Origin: Sediminicola sp047612485
GTDB taxonomy: Bacteria; Bacteroidota; Bacteroidia; Flavobacteriales; Flavobacteriaceae
Assembly: GCA_047612485.1 (NCBI GenBank)
Contig: JBLGAT010000001.1
Location: 62,001-126,000 of the forward strand
Reading direction: 5' to 3'
Length of the DNA stretch: 64,000 nucleotides
In this document: positions 16,657 to 24,881 of the stretch, piece by piece
How positions within the stretch are numbered: position 1 is the first letter of the stretch
Layout of the letters: each line of letters opens with the position of its first letter
Position numbers and translations under genes: made by a program
Notes under the pieces: model-generated
What the model saw: the letters and a program-made list of their open reading frames with translations, nothing else
Database searches by the model: none
Told to the model about the DNA's origin: nothing

Positions 16657-19600
16657 TTACTTACTTTCTAAAAAATCCTGAAAGCTCTTCAGCTGCAGGC
16701 TTTCATAATCCTTGGATTTCTTTTTCAGCTTATCTAAGTCAGCTTTTGCGATGGAAAACCGTTCAGAGATAACCTTTAGGTTGTCCAATTCCGATTTTGA
16801 TGGTTTATCATAGTTACTTGCCAACTTACTGTAAAGATCTGTCATTTTTTCCCTTAGTTGTGGTTCGGCAGAGCCAACATAATTATCTCCCGTAGTAACG
16901 ACCAAGGTTTCTTTTAGAGCATTCAATTTAGGTGTTAACTTGGAATCTCCGTTGTCCTTAGATTGCTCGATTAGTGCGTCCACTTCATAAACCAGGTACG
17001 CGAGTTCTTGGGTCATATTATAAAGTTTCATGGTCGTCTCATTTTTAAGCTCCCGGTCACTTGCCGATAGGGGGGACCTATTGTCATAAACCAGCTCAAA
17101 GGTGTGCTCAAAGGTCTCCTTGCCCTTGTTCATGACTACTTTATAGGTGCCGGCCGGAACTTTGGGTGCTGTGAACCCTCCGAAGCTAAAAGTTTTGCCT
17201 TTGGCAACTTTAGGTACGTTCCGGGTATAGCCCCATTTAACTATATTGATCCCTTTGGATTTACCAGGCCCTAGTTCCATAATCTTGTTCCCTTCCAAAT
17301 CTTGTACCTCCATGGCCATTTTTCCGAAGGTATGCCTCTTTTTTAAGTAGTATTTAATTTGAACGTCCTTTGATTTGTTCTGTCCCACAAATTGGGTCTC
17401 ATTACCAAATCCGCCGGAAAATCCTCCTTGTTCATCAATTACAGTCGGCTGGTTCGCGAAAAAGTGTACATTCTTGTCTAAGACGTCAGGCGTTAAATCC
17501 CTTAAAGGTGAAATATCGTCAATGATGATAATGCCTCTACCATGGGTTCCCATGACAAGGTCGTTCGTTCTTTTCTGTAAATCAATAAAATGTACTGCCA
17601 CCGAAGGCATGTTGTTCGTGAATTTAAACCAATTTTCACCGCCGTCCATGGTGATATAAAGTCCAAATTCCGTTCCCAAAAACAAGAGATCCGGATTTAC
17701 GTAATCCTCTTGTATATTCCTGACAAAGCCTTCAACTTCCGGTGTAATGATGTTGGTCCACGATTTTCCAAAATCCGTAGTCTTATAAGCGTAAGGTTTC
17801 ATATCATTATTGGTATGTCCCTCAAAAACGGCATAAGCGGTCCCTTTGTTAAAGGTGCTGGCCTCTATATGGTAGCACCATGTATTTTTTGGCAATCCGA
17901 TAATAGCACCTACCGTATTGGTCCATGTATTCCCGCCATCTTGGGTAACCTGAACATTCCCATCATCCGTGCCTACCCAAATGACCTTGTCGTCTATTGG
18001 GGACTCTGCAATTGTGAAAATAGTGGTATGGTTTTCGGCTCCAGAATTATCCTTGGATAGTCCTCCAGAATTTTCCTGATTTTGCTTTTTTGGATCATTG
18101 GTGGTGAGGTCAGGGGAGATGATCTGCCAAGTGTCCCCCATATCCTCTGATTTGTGAAGAAATTGGCTGCCCATGTAAAAACGGTCGGGCTGATGCTCGC
18201 TAACCGCCATTGGGGCATTCCAATTAAATCGCAATTTGGGCGTTTCTGTTGTTGGCAGTGGCTGTATGGTCTTGGTCAGGTTTCTGTCCACATCATAGCG
18301 CCAAACGTTTTCTGCTCCTTGCATTTCGGAATAAATAATATTTTTGGACGGATGTTTTAAAACTCTAAATCCATCCCCGTAGCCAACAGAATTCCAATCC
18401 CTAGCCTCCACTCCCCCCGGGGAACTGGAAGGGCCATACCAGGAGCCATTATCCTGTAATCCCCCGTAGACATTGTAAGGTTCTTCATTGTCCACACTAA
18501 CATGATAAAATTGAGAAAGGGGTAGATTCTCTACAATTTCCATAGTATTCCCTCCATTCCAGGAGCGGTAAACGCCACCATCCGTGCCAACATATAGGAT
18601 ATCAGAATCTTTGATACCAAAGGCAAAATCATGGATGTCGCTGTGCATATTGCCAAGATTCTTAAAAGTTTTGCCGCCATCCCTTGAAATTGAACCACTG
18701 AGCCCTCCTTTGACAACGACATTTTCATCTCTTGGATCCACTATAATTCTTGAAAAATAAAATGGTCTAACGGTTATTCCGAAATCATTGTTTAACTGTT
18801 CCCAAGATTCTCCAGCATCATCACTGCGATACAATCCTTTCTTTTCATCCTTTTCTGCTTCTATTACGGTGTAAAGTACACTTGGTTTTGAAGGTGCAAT
18901 TGCTATTCCCAATCGGCCCAAATTACCTTCCGGAAAGCCATTGTGTATTTTTTTCCATGTAGTTCCCCCATCTATGGACTTATATAGGGCACTATTACTG
19001 CCTCCAGATTCAAAAGACCACCCTGTGCGCCTAAATTCCCACATGGAGGCATATAGCGTATTGGGATCTTTAGGGTCCATGGACAGATCAGCGCAACCGG
19101 TCTTGGCATTAACATAAAGGAGCTTCTCCCATGTTACTCCCGCGTCCTTGGATTTATAGACTCCTCTTTCGTCACTATCTCCCCATAAGGCTCCTAAAAC
19201 ACCTACATAGATTTCATTGGAATTTTTTGGGTTAACAATAATACTAGCGATACGCTCGGAAGACTTAAATCCAATTTTATTCCAATTGGTACCTCCATCG
19301 ATCGACTTATATAGTCCATCTCCTATGGAAACACTATTTCTTGTCCATGTTTCCCCCGTTCCCACATAAATAGTATTGTCGGGGTCATTGGGGTCCAATG
19401 TTACCGTACCTATGGACTGACAGTATTCATCAAAAATTGGATTAAAGGTCATCCCGGCATCATTGGATTTCCAAACCCCTCCACCTGCTGTGCCCGCATA
19501 GATTATGCGACTGTTGGTGGGGTGCACTTCTATATCATTGATACGACCACTCATAAGGGCAGGACCAATATGCCTTGCTGTTATATCTCCAAAAATTTCT

Positions 19601-19689
19601 TTGCCATTATTGGTTTTTGTTTCTTGGGCAAGTCCAACAAACGGAATGAGCATTGCCACAACTAAAAGGTTGTATATCGATTTTTTCAT
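16657..19689 (-). CDS. Large secreted BNR/sortilin-type β-propeller protein
   Basis: A 1010-residue secreted protein with signal peptide 1-21 (ends in V-G-L-A-Q). Residues ~35-730 are a string of BNR/Asp-box and sortilin-type blades with repeated S-x-D-G-G-x-T-W or D-A-G-x-S-W motifs (for example S-I-D-G-G-T-N-W, S-K-D-A-G-V-T-W, T-Q-D-G-G-N-T-W, T-M-D-G-G-E-N-W). This makes one or two β-propellers. A β-sandwich (~760-870) and a helical tail (~880-1010) follow. Similar proteins in Bacteroidota are annotated as glycosyl hydrolase or sortilin-like, but I see no catalytic proof. No T9SS tail is evident. Upstream, 60 bp away, is another secreted-protein gene on the same strand. Confidence 0.88.
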   Translation of the reverse strand: MKKSIYNLLVVAMLIPFVGLAQETKTNNGKEIFGDITARHIGPALMSGRINDIEVHPTNSRIIYAGTAGGGVWKSNDAGMTFNPIFDEYCQSIGTVTLDPNDPDNTIYVGTGETWTRNSVSIGDGLYKSIDGGTNWNKIGFKSSERIASIIVNPKNSNEIYVGVLGALWGDSDERGVYKSKDAGVTWEKLLYVNAKTGCADLSMDPKDPNTLYASMWEFRRTGWSFESGGSNSALYKSIDGGTTWKKIHNGFPEGNLGRLGIAIAPSKPSVLYTVIEAEKDEKKGLYRSDDAGESWEQLNNDFGITVRPFYFSRIIVDPRDENVVVKGGLSGSISRDGGKTFKNLGNMHSDIHDFAFGIKDSDILYVGTDGGVYRSWNGGNTMEIVENLPLSQFYHVSVDNEEPYNVYGGLQDNGSWYGPSSSPGGVEARDWNSVGYGDGFRVLKHPSKNIIYSEMQGAENVWRYDVDRNLTKTIQPLPTTETPKLRFNWNAPMAVSEHQPDRFYMGSQFLHKSEDMGDTWQIISPDLTTNDPKKQNQENSGGLSKDNSGAENHTTIFTIAESPIDDKVIWVGTDDGNVQVTQDGGNTWTNTVGAIIGLPKNTWCYHIEASTFNKGTAYAVFEGHTNNDMKPYAYKTTDFGKSWTNIITPEVEGFVRNIQEDYVNPDLLFLGTEFGLYITMDGGENWFKFTNNMPSVAVHFIDLQKRTNDLVMGTHGRGIIIIDDISPLRDLTPDVLDKNVHFFANQPTVIDEQGGFSGGFGNETQFVGQNKSKDVQIKYYLKKRHTFGKMAMEVQDLEGNKIMELGPGKSKGINIVKWGYTRNVPKVAKGKTFSFGGFTAPKVPAGTYKVVMNKGKETFEHTFELVYDNRSPLSASDRELKNETTMKLYNMTQELAYLVYEVDALIEQSKDNGDSKLTPKLNALKETLVVTTGDNYVGSAEPQLREKMTDLYSKLASNYDKPSKSELDNLKVISERFSIAKADLDKLKKKSKDYESLQLKSFQDFLESK

Positions 19690-19705
19690 TTGGTATCAGC
19701 TTTAA

Positions 19706-19737
19706 ATAAAAAAGACCCTTAAAAAAGAGTCTTTTGT
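19706..19737 (-). terminator. Terminator between the two secreted-protein genes
   Basis: AAAAAGAC (19709-19716) and GTCTTTT (19729-19735) form a stem. Read on the minus strand it ends in a T-rich run. It lies after the 256-residue gene and before the BNR gene, suggesting the two are separate or attenuated transcripts. Confidence 0.65.
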
Positions 19738-19749
19738 GTTATTGTTAGA

Positions 19750-20520
19750 TTATTTATCCTCTGTTATTTCATCGGGAAAAGCGAAAGCCCCATCTTCTAC
19801 GGAAGGGTTAAGGACAATGCTCTCAATGGTCAATGGACTGCCAGGTTGCCCTTTAACGCCTTGGATCATGGAAAAAGGAAAGTATATACCCTCAACTTCT
19901 TGGTAGTCACTCATGGTGACTTCGGAAGTCATTCCTTTACCCGGACCTGACTTAACTTCAGATTGCACGGCTATAGGTACAAAATTTTCAGTATCGAAAT
20001 AGTAGAAGGAAACATCATCTTCTTGATTACCATCTATCATTATTGGCTCTTTTACCAGTTTAATTTTGAACGTTTCCGCACCGTCCATAGTTTCTTTGCC
20101 CATTAATTCAACTGTATACCCCTTTTCCTTGTAATCTATAAATGAATCAGGAAAATCATTGGAATTTAATTTGAAGTTGGCAGTAGCTTCCGCATCACTT
20201 TTCTCCGCCTTCATGGTCATAAAATTATGGCTCCAAAGTGTATTGCCGTCAAATACCCCTTGTTTGATTTCTTTTCCTTGAAAACTGATGACCGTCATTT
20301 GTCGCCCATCGTTCAATTGCAATATTTCCAAAGGTATTTCCATTCCACCTTGACTAATCTTGGCAGTCATCTTTACACCTTTAATACTTTTCATTTTTTC
20401 CAAGCCTCCAATATTCTCAAAATAATTGGCCAGAATATCGTCAGCTGTTTGGGCCTGTGATGGCACCAAAAAAGAAAAAAGCAAGGCAGCTAAACTGATT
20501 TTTAATGTCTTCATTTCCAT
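19750..20520 (-). CDS. Secreted LolA-like (outer-membrane lipoprotein-sorting fold) protein
   Basis: A 256-residue protein with signal peptide 1-23 ending in P-S-Q-A-Q. The start may be Met1 or Met3. The mature chain begins T-A-D-D-I-L-A-N-Y-F-E-N-I-G-G, then β-strands such as V-K-M-T-A-K-I and D-G-R-Q-M-T-V, the pattern of LolA/LppX-like half-barrels that bind lipid. In Bacteroidota this type is usually an orphan periplasmic protein, not true LolA, which pairs with LolB/LolCDE. It lies upstream of the BNR gene in the same direction. Confidence 0.78.
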   Translation of the reverse strand: MEMKTLKISLAALLFSFLVPSQAQTADDILANYFENIGGLEKMKSIKGVKMTAKISQGGMEIPLEILQLNDGRQMTVISFQGKEIKQGVFDGNTLWSHNFMTMKAEKSDAEATANFKLNSNDFPDSFIDYKEKGYTVELMGKETMDGAETFKIKLVKEPIMIDGNQEDDVSFYYFDTENFVPIAVQSEVKSGPGKGMTSEVTMSDYQEVEGIYFPFSMIQGVKGQPGSPLTIESIVLNPSVEDGAFAFPDEITEDK

Positions 20521-20819
20521 TAGATTTTAAGTTATAGTTTATAATTAGTAGTTATTTTCAGGTATTGTTACAGCTATTTGCGAAAATTTCTTAATTTTTT
20601 AACGTCTTAAGGATTTACCAGTTAAATAGTTACAGGAATCCAATCTAGCTCTCTTAAATTTTTAACCTTATTAAAAATGATAATTTTCACTTATTGATTT
20701 TGTCAATTTAGTCTACATCAAGGCCTAAAAATCCCATATTCATATTTCCGCATCTAATTCCAATTTTGTGTTTTTTTTAAAGGAGAAAGTCGACTAATTT
20801 TGGATACAAATAAGGAATT
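20521..20819. other. Divergent intergenic region
   Basis: This 299-bp AT-rich region separates two divergent genes. The only feature I can support is a -7-like octamer TAATTTTG at 20795-20802, 17 bp before the thioesterase ATG; the nearest TTG is 26 bp upstream, a little too far. I see no RNA gene or repeat. Confidence 0.5.
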
Positions 20820-21215
20820 ATGAGATTTCATACTAGAAAATGGGTGAAACCCGAAGATTTAAATGCCAATGAGACTCTATTTGGAGGCAGGTTACTGGCC
20901 TGGATTGATGAAGAAGCCGCTCTTTACAGTATAATTCAGTTAGAAAGCAAAAAGGTAGTTACCAAATACATGTCAGAAATTAATTTCATGAGCACTGCCG
21001 TAAAAGGTGACATTGTTGAAATAGGTATAGAAGTAGTGAAATTTGGGAAGTCATCATTGACCCTCAATTGTGAGGTCCGCAATAAGATGACCCGCGAAAC
21101 GATAGTTACGGTTGACAATATCATTATGGTAAACCTAGGTCAAGACGGCAAACCGGCATCCCATGGTAAAACCAAGATAGAATATGTAAAAGATAGACTA
21201 GCGGCCGATAATTAA
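20820..21215 (+). CDS. Acyl-CoA thioesterase, hot-dog fold
   Basis: A 131-residue single hot-dog domain of the YciA/BACH type. It has N-A-N-E-T-L-F-G-G-x-L-L-A-W-I-D-E-E-A-A, in which the family's Asn and Asp sit, and a central M-S-E-I-N-F-M-S-T-A-V-K-G-D-I-V-E-I block. It hydrolyses acyl-CoA to free acid and CoA; chain-length preference cannot be inferred. The last 4 bp overlap the end of the convergent M19 dipeptidase gene. Confidence 0.9.
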   Translation: MRFHTRKWVKPEDLNANETLFGGRLLAWIDEEAALYSIIQLESKKVVTKYMSEINFMSTAVKGDIVEIGIEVVKFGKSSLTLNCEVRNKMTRETIVTVDNIIMVNLGQDGKPASHGKTKIEYVKDRLAADN

Positions 21216-22501
21216 TTTTCGGCCCAGTTTTTTGATACGGCCTGGACTTCATCCAAAACCCTTAAAAGGTTTCCGCCCCATAGTTTTTCAATATCTTCTT
21301 CGGAATAGCCCCTTTTTACCAATTCAAAGGTCACGTTAAAGGTTTCCGAAGCATCCTCCCATCCTTCGATACCACCACCACCGTCAAAATCAGAGCTAAT
21401 CCCTACATGGTCTATCCCTATTAATTTTACCAAATAATCAATGTGATCTGCAAAATCGGCCACGTTTACAGCTTCAGGTGCATTTTCATGCATGGAAGCC
21501 TTGATCTTAGCCACTTTTATAACTTTAGGATAATCAGCCATGAATGCAGCCCTTTGAACATCTGACAAATCGGCCAATTGGGATCTTTCATACCAATCAA
21601 TTTCTAAAGAATCTGCTATTTTTGAATAGAGGTCCTTCATAAATGCTGCTCTAGTCTCATGTTTATCCGTATTTAAATAAGAGCTAAAGGCAACGGTCTG
21701 TACGACCCCGCCATTCTTTTTTAATAACAATAACTGCTCATCATCCAAATTACGGCTGTGGTCACAAAGGGTTCTGGCCGATGAATGTGAGGCTATAATA
21801 GGCGCTTTGGAAAGGGCTACCATTTGCTCCATAGAGGATTTTGATGGGTGGGAAACATCTATCATGATTCCTAGTCTATTCATTTCAATTACAGCTTTTT
21901 CGCCTAGTTTACTTAAACCATTGTATAACCATATGCTATCTTTTTCTCCGGTATTGGAATCACAAAATTGACTATGTCCATTATGTGAAAGAGAAATGTA
22001 TCTTGCCCCAAGCTTATGGTATTTTTCAAAATTAGTAAGGTCCTCCCCGATGGGATAGGCATTCTCCACTCCGATCATGGCAACTTTCTTTCCTGCTCCG
22101 GAAATACGACGAACATCATCAGAGGTCAATGCCAATTCAATTTTATCAGGTGCAATAACTTCGCATAGGCGGTGGATGGCCTCAAATTTTGACATCGCAT
22201 TTTTTGATGCTTTTTCATATCCCTGGGCATTCAGGGAATCCTGTCCCGTATAGACAATAAGCCAAGAAACGTCCAATCCACCTTCCTTCATTTTTGGTAA
22301 ATTTACCTGGGTATCCAGATTTTGTGTGTAATTGATGCTGTCCGTAAAATTATTGACATTTATGTCGTTATGGGTGTCTATCGTAATCACTTTTTGGTGA
22401 ATTCTTTGAGCCTTTTCCAAATTACTTTCGACCATTTCCTTTTTCCGCCCATTACAGGAAATCAAGGTTGAAAGGCAAATAAATACGATAAAATGCTTCA
22501 T
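21212..22501 (-). CDS. Membrane dipeptidase (peptidase M19), lipoprotein
   Basis: A 429-residue zinc dipeptidase. The frame extends upstream to 22597, but the ATG at 22501 starts a lipoprotein signal (M-K-H-F-I-V-F-I-C-L-S-T-L-I-S-C) with the lipobox cysteine at residue 16, so I place the start there. Metal ligands of renal-dipeptidase-like enzymes are visible: T-H-N-D near the N-terminus, then V-E-N, D-V-S-H-P, A-S-H-S-S-A-R and S-D-F-D-G. It probably sits in the outer or inner membrane facing the periplasm and cleaves dipeptides, possibly from peptidoglycan or D-amino-acid peptides. Confidence 0.92.
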   Translation of the reverse strand: MKHFIVFICLSTLISCNGRKKEMVESNLEKAQRIHQKVITIDTHNDINVNNFTDSINYTQNLDTQVNLPKMKEGGLDVSWLIVYTGQDSLNAQGYEKASKNAMSKFEAIHRLCEVIAPDKIELALTSDDVRRISGAGKKVAMIGVENAYPIGEDLTNFEKYHKLGARYISLSHNGHSQFCDSNTGEKDSIWLYNGLSKLGEKAVIEMNRLGIMIDVSHPSKSSMEQMVALSKAPIIASHSSARTLCDHSRNLDDEQLLLLKKNGGVVQTVAFSSYLNTDKHETRAAFMKDLYSKIADSLEIDWYERSQLADLSDVQRAAFMADYPKVIKVAKIKASMHENAPEAVNVADFADHIDYLVKLIGIDHVGISSDFDGGGGIEGWEDASETFNVTFELVKRGYSEEDIEKLWGGNLLRVLDEVQAVSKNWAEN

Positions 22502-22645
22502 GATAATTGTTTTTATACCTACAAATAAAGCGATTTGACAACACAATCGGAAGGGTAGATAACATTTAATTGCCCAAACTGTATATAATGGTGACATTTA
22601 AACAACCAAACTAAAGACTTTAATTGGCATTTTAATTTTAAATGA

Positions 22646-24481
22646 GTGTCATTATGTCAAGAAACCCAAATCCATTACTCTTTGAAATCTAAAGACCTAA
22701 CTTTTCGTTTAACCGACTTGGAATCTAAGCTGAGCAATCTTTCTTTTGAAAAATTGACCACTGAAGAGGCAACACAATTAAAAAAATCATTCAATTCCCT
22801 AAAAAGTAGCATCGAAGAAAAACTGGTTGCAACTGTCACTTCCAAATCTTCCGCTAGTTATGGTGTTGAAGAAGCGGAAATGGACATGAATTCCAAAAAA
22901 GAGGCTTCAAAAATGTTAGCCAACAATGACCAAAATAGTAACGGAGAACTATTGGTTGCCAAGGTCAGCCATGAAATAAGGACACCTCTCAATGGAATCA
23001 TTGGTTTTACCGATTTATTAAGGGAAAGTGAACTTACGGAAGAACAAAAAGAACATGTTTCCGCTATTCAGTCAGCTTCCTACAACCTCATGGACATTAT
23101 CAACGAACTTTTGGAATACTCCAAACTTTCTGCTGGTCTAGAGCATTTTGAATCTGTAAATTTTAATTTTTACAGTTTGGTCAGGGATGTCATGTACCTC
23201 TGCAACACCCTCATCATGGATAAAGAGGTGAAATTGGAGGTTGATATGGACACCAAAATACCAGAGATGTTGGTGGGAGACCCTTCCAAACTATCCCAAA
23301 TACTATTAAATCTTATTGGTAATGCCATAAAATTTGTGAACAAGGGCGATATCCACCTTAAAATCAATTCCATAAAACAAACTAAAAAGGAGGTCACGTT
23401 GGAGTTTGATATTATTGATACTGGCATAGGAATATCCGAAGATCATCTTGAACATATTTTTGACGCCTTTAGACAAGCTGAACAAGACACTTATAAGAAG
23501 TATGGAGGTTCTGGTTTGGGTTTGAGTATAGTTAAACAAATAATAGAGAACATTAATGGTACTATTAATGTTTCCAGTACTTTAGGTATTGGAACTACCT
23601 TTAACTTCAAACTTCCTTTTCTCGTTGGAACCGATCTTAATAAAGAAAAAGATCAGCTTCACAAAGCAAACATACATAATAGGAAGGACCTTGTTAAGGG
23701 CATGCAAATCCTAGTATTTGAGGACAACCTTCTCAATCAGAAGCTTATTGAACAAAGATTAAAAAGTTGGGGTTGTCTGGTATATGTTACTGACAATGCC
23801 CTTTATGGTCTTAGTATATTGGAAAAAAACAAAATAGATTTTGTTTTTATGGATCTTAGGATGCCGGTTATGGATGGGTTTGAAGTGACCCGTAGAATAA
23901 GGAGAAGCAAGAATACCTATGTAAGTCAAATACCTGTAATTGCCTTAACAGCTGACTTTTCTATCAAGGACAAGGAACAATGTCAGGACAACGGTATCAA
24001 TGACTATATCCTTAAACCTTACAGCCCAGATGAATTATTGTTGAAATTAACCACCAATAAGGCAGATATGAAGATGACGTATAAGGTAGACTCCAAGTTG
24101 ATAAACCCATTAACAGAATTTAAGGATAATAAGACGACTAAAATTGATCTTAAAATTATTTTGGAGGATTGTATGGGTGAAGTGGATCTTTTAGAGGAAC
24201 TAGTGTCACTCTACAAACAAAATGCACTTGAATTTATTGGCAATGTAAAACATCACCTAAAGCTAGAAGATTATGAAAATATTCAATTTGCAGCCCATAA
24301 AATGAAATCCGGATTGGCTATGATGCAAACGTTCAGCTTGCATTCCATAGTCTTGCAAATACATAAAACCTGTGTCACCGACAAGGACTTGAAGTACTTG
24401 GAATTTTTATATGACTGTTTCCTTGAAGAATACCCTATTGTTATAAACGCAATTGAAATTGAGATGAAGAATCTAAAATAA
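22646..24481 (+). CDS. Cytoplasmic hybrid histidine kinase (HisKA-HATPase-REC-Hpt)
   Basis: A 611-residue phosphorelay kinase with no membrane helix. A coiled coil covers ~10-60. HisKA carries H109 in K-V-S-H-E-I-R-T-P-L. The HATPase has N, G1 (D-T-G-I-G-I) and G2 (G-G-S-G-L-G-L-S) boxes. A receiver carries D403 in F-M-D-L-R-M-P. A C-terminal Hpt domain has H551 in A-A-H-K-M-K-S-G. All phosphotransfer residues are intact. The frame opens with GTG at 22646, directly after a stop; an ATG four bases earlier starts a 16-codon ORF in another frame, so the true N-terminus is uncertain. It heads a run with a response regulator, a HEAT protein and a glycosyltransferase remnant. Confidence 0.9.
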   Translation: MSLCQETQIHYSLKSKDLTFRLTDLESKLSNLSFEKLTTEEATQLKKSFNSLKSSIEEKLVATVTSKSSASYGVEEAEMDMNSKKEASKMLANNDQNSNGELLVAKVSHEIRTPLNGIIGFTDLLRESELTEEQKEHVSAIQSASYNLMDIINELLEYSKLSAGLEHFESVNFNFYSLVRDVMYLCNTLIMDKEVKLEVDMDTKIPEMLVGDPSKLSQILLNLIGNAIKFVNKGDIHLKINSIKQTKKEVTLEFDIIDTGIGISEDHLEHIFDAFRQAEQDTYKKYGGSGLGLSIVKQIIENINGTINVSSTLGIGTTFNFKLPFLVGTDLNKEKDQLHKANIHNRKDLVKGMQILVFEDNLLNQKLIEQRLKSWGCLVYVTDNALYGLSILEKNKIDFVFMDLRMPVMDGFEVTRRIRRSKNTYVSQIPVIALTADFSIKDKEQCQDNGINDYILKPYSPDELLLKLTTNKADMKMTYKVDSKLINPLTEFKDNKTTKIDLKIILEDCMGEVDLLEELVSLYKQNALEFIGNVKHHLKLEDYENIQFAAHKMKSGLAMMQTFSLHSIVLQIHKTCVTDKDLKYLEFLYDCFLEEYPIVINAIEIEMKNLK

Positions 24482-24502
24482 AAACGCAACCATTCCCCAA
24501 AA

Positions 24503-24874
24503 ATGGACAAGAAAAAACTTTTACTGGCCGAAGATGACGAATTACTGGCTTCCCTATTGACTTTCCGACTGGAGAAGGCTGGCTACATTGTAATAAGAGC
24601 AAATGATGGAAAGCAAGTAAAGGAGATGCTCTCTGAAGCCATTCCCTATATCATTGTAAACGATATTATGATGTCCTATTTGTCGGGCTTGGAGCTTATT
24701 GATTTTGTAAGAAATCAATTGGCCCTTGCAATCCCCATCATTATAATTTCCTCAGCAGGTAACGAGGAGAACGTATTGAGCTCTTTTGAGCTCGGTGCCA
24801 ATGATTTTATATCCAAGCCTGTAAGTCCAACAGAATTATTGGTAAGGGTAGCCAGGGAATTAAGAAAAGTTTGA
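24503..24874 (+). CDS. Single-domain response regulator
   Basis: A 123-residue receiver domain with no output domain. The acidic pocket is E10-D11-D12, the phosphoacceptor is D54 in V-N-D-I-M-M, the switch Ser is in I-I-S-S-A-G and the conserved lysine is in F-I-S-K-P. The proline that usually follows the D-x-M-M block is serine here (M-M-S-Y-L-S-G). It lies 21 bp after the hybrid kinase and 7 bp before the HEAT gene, so it probably receives phosphate from the kinase's Hpt domain and acts through protein contact. Confidence 0.92.
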   Translation: MDKKKLLLAEDDELLASLLTFRLEKAGYIVIRANDGKQVKEMLSEAIPYIIVNDIMMSYLSGLELIDFVRNQLALAIPIIIISSAGNEENVLSSFELGANDFISKPVSPTELLVRVARELRKV

Positions 24875-24881
24875 TCCTTTA

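Noticed and set aside
22502..22597. Upstream extension of the M19 dipeptidase
   Set aside because: It would put 32 extra residues before a clear lipoprotein signal peptide.
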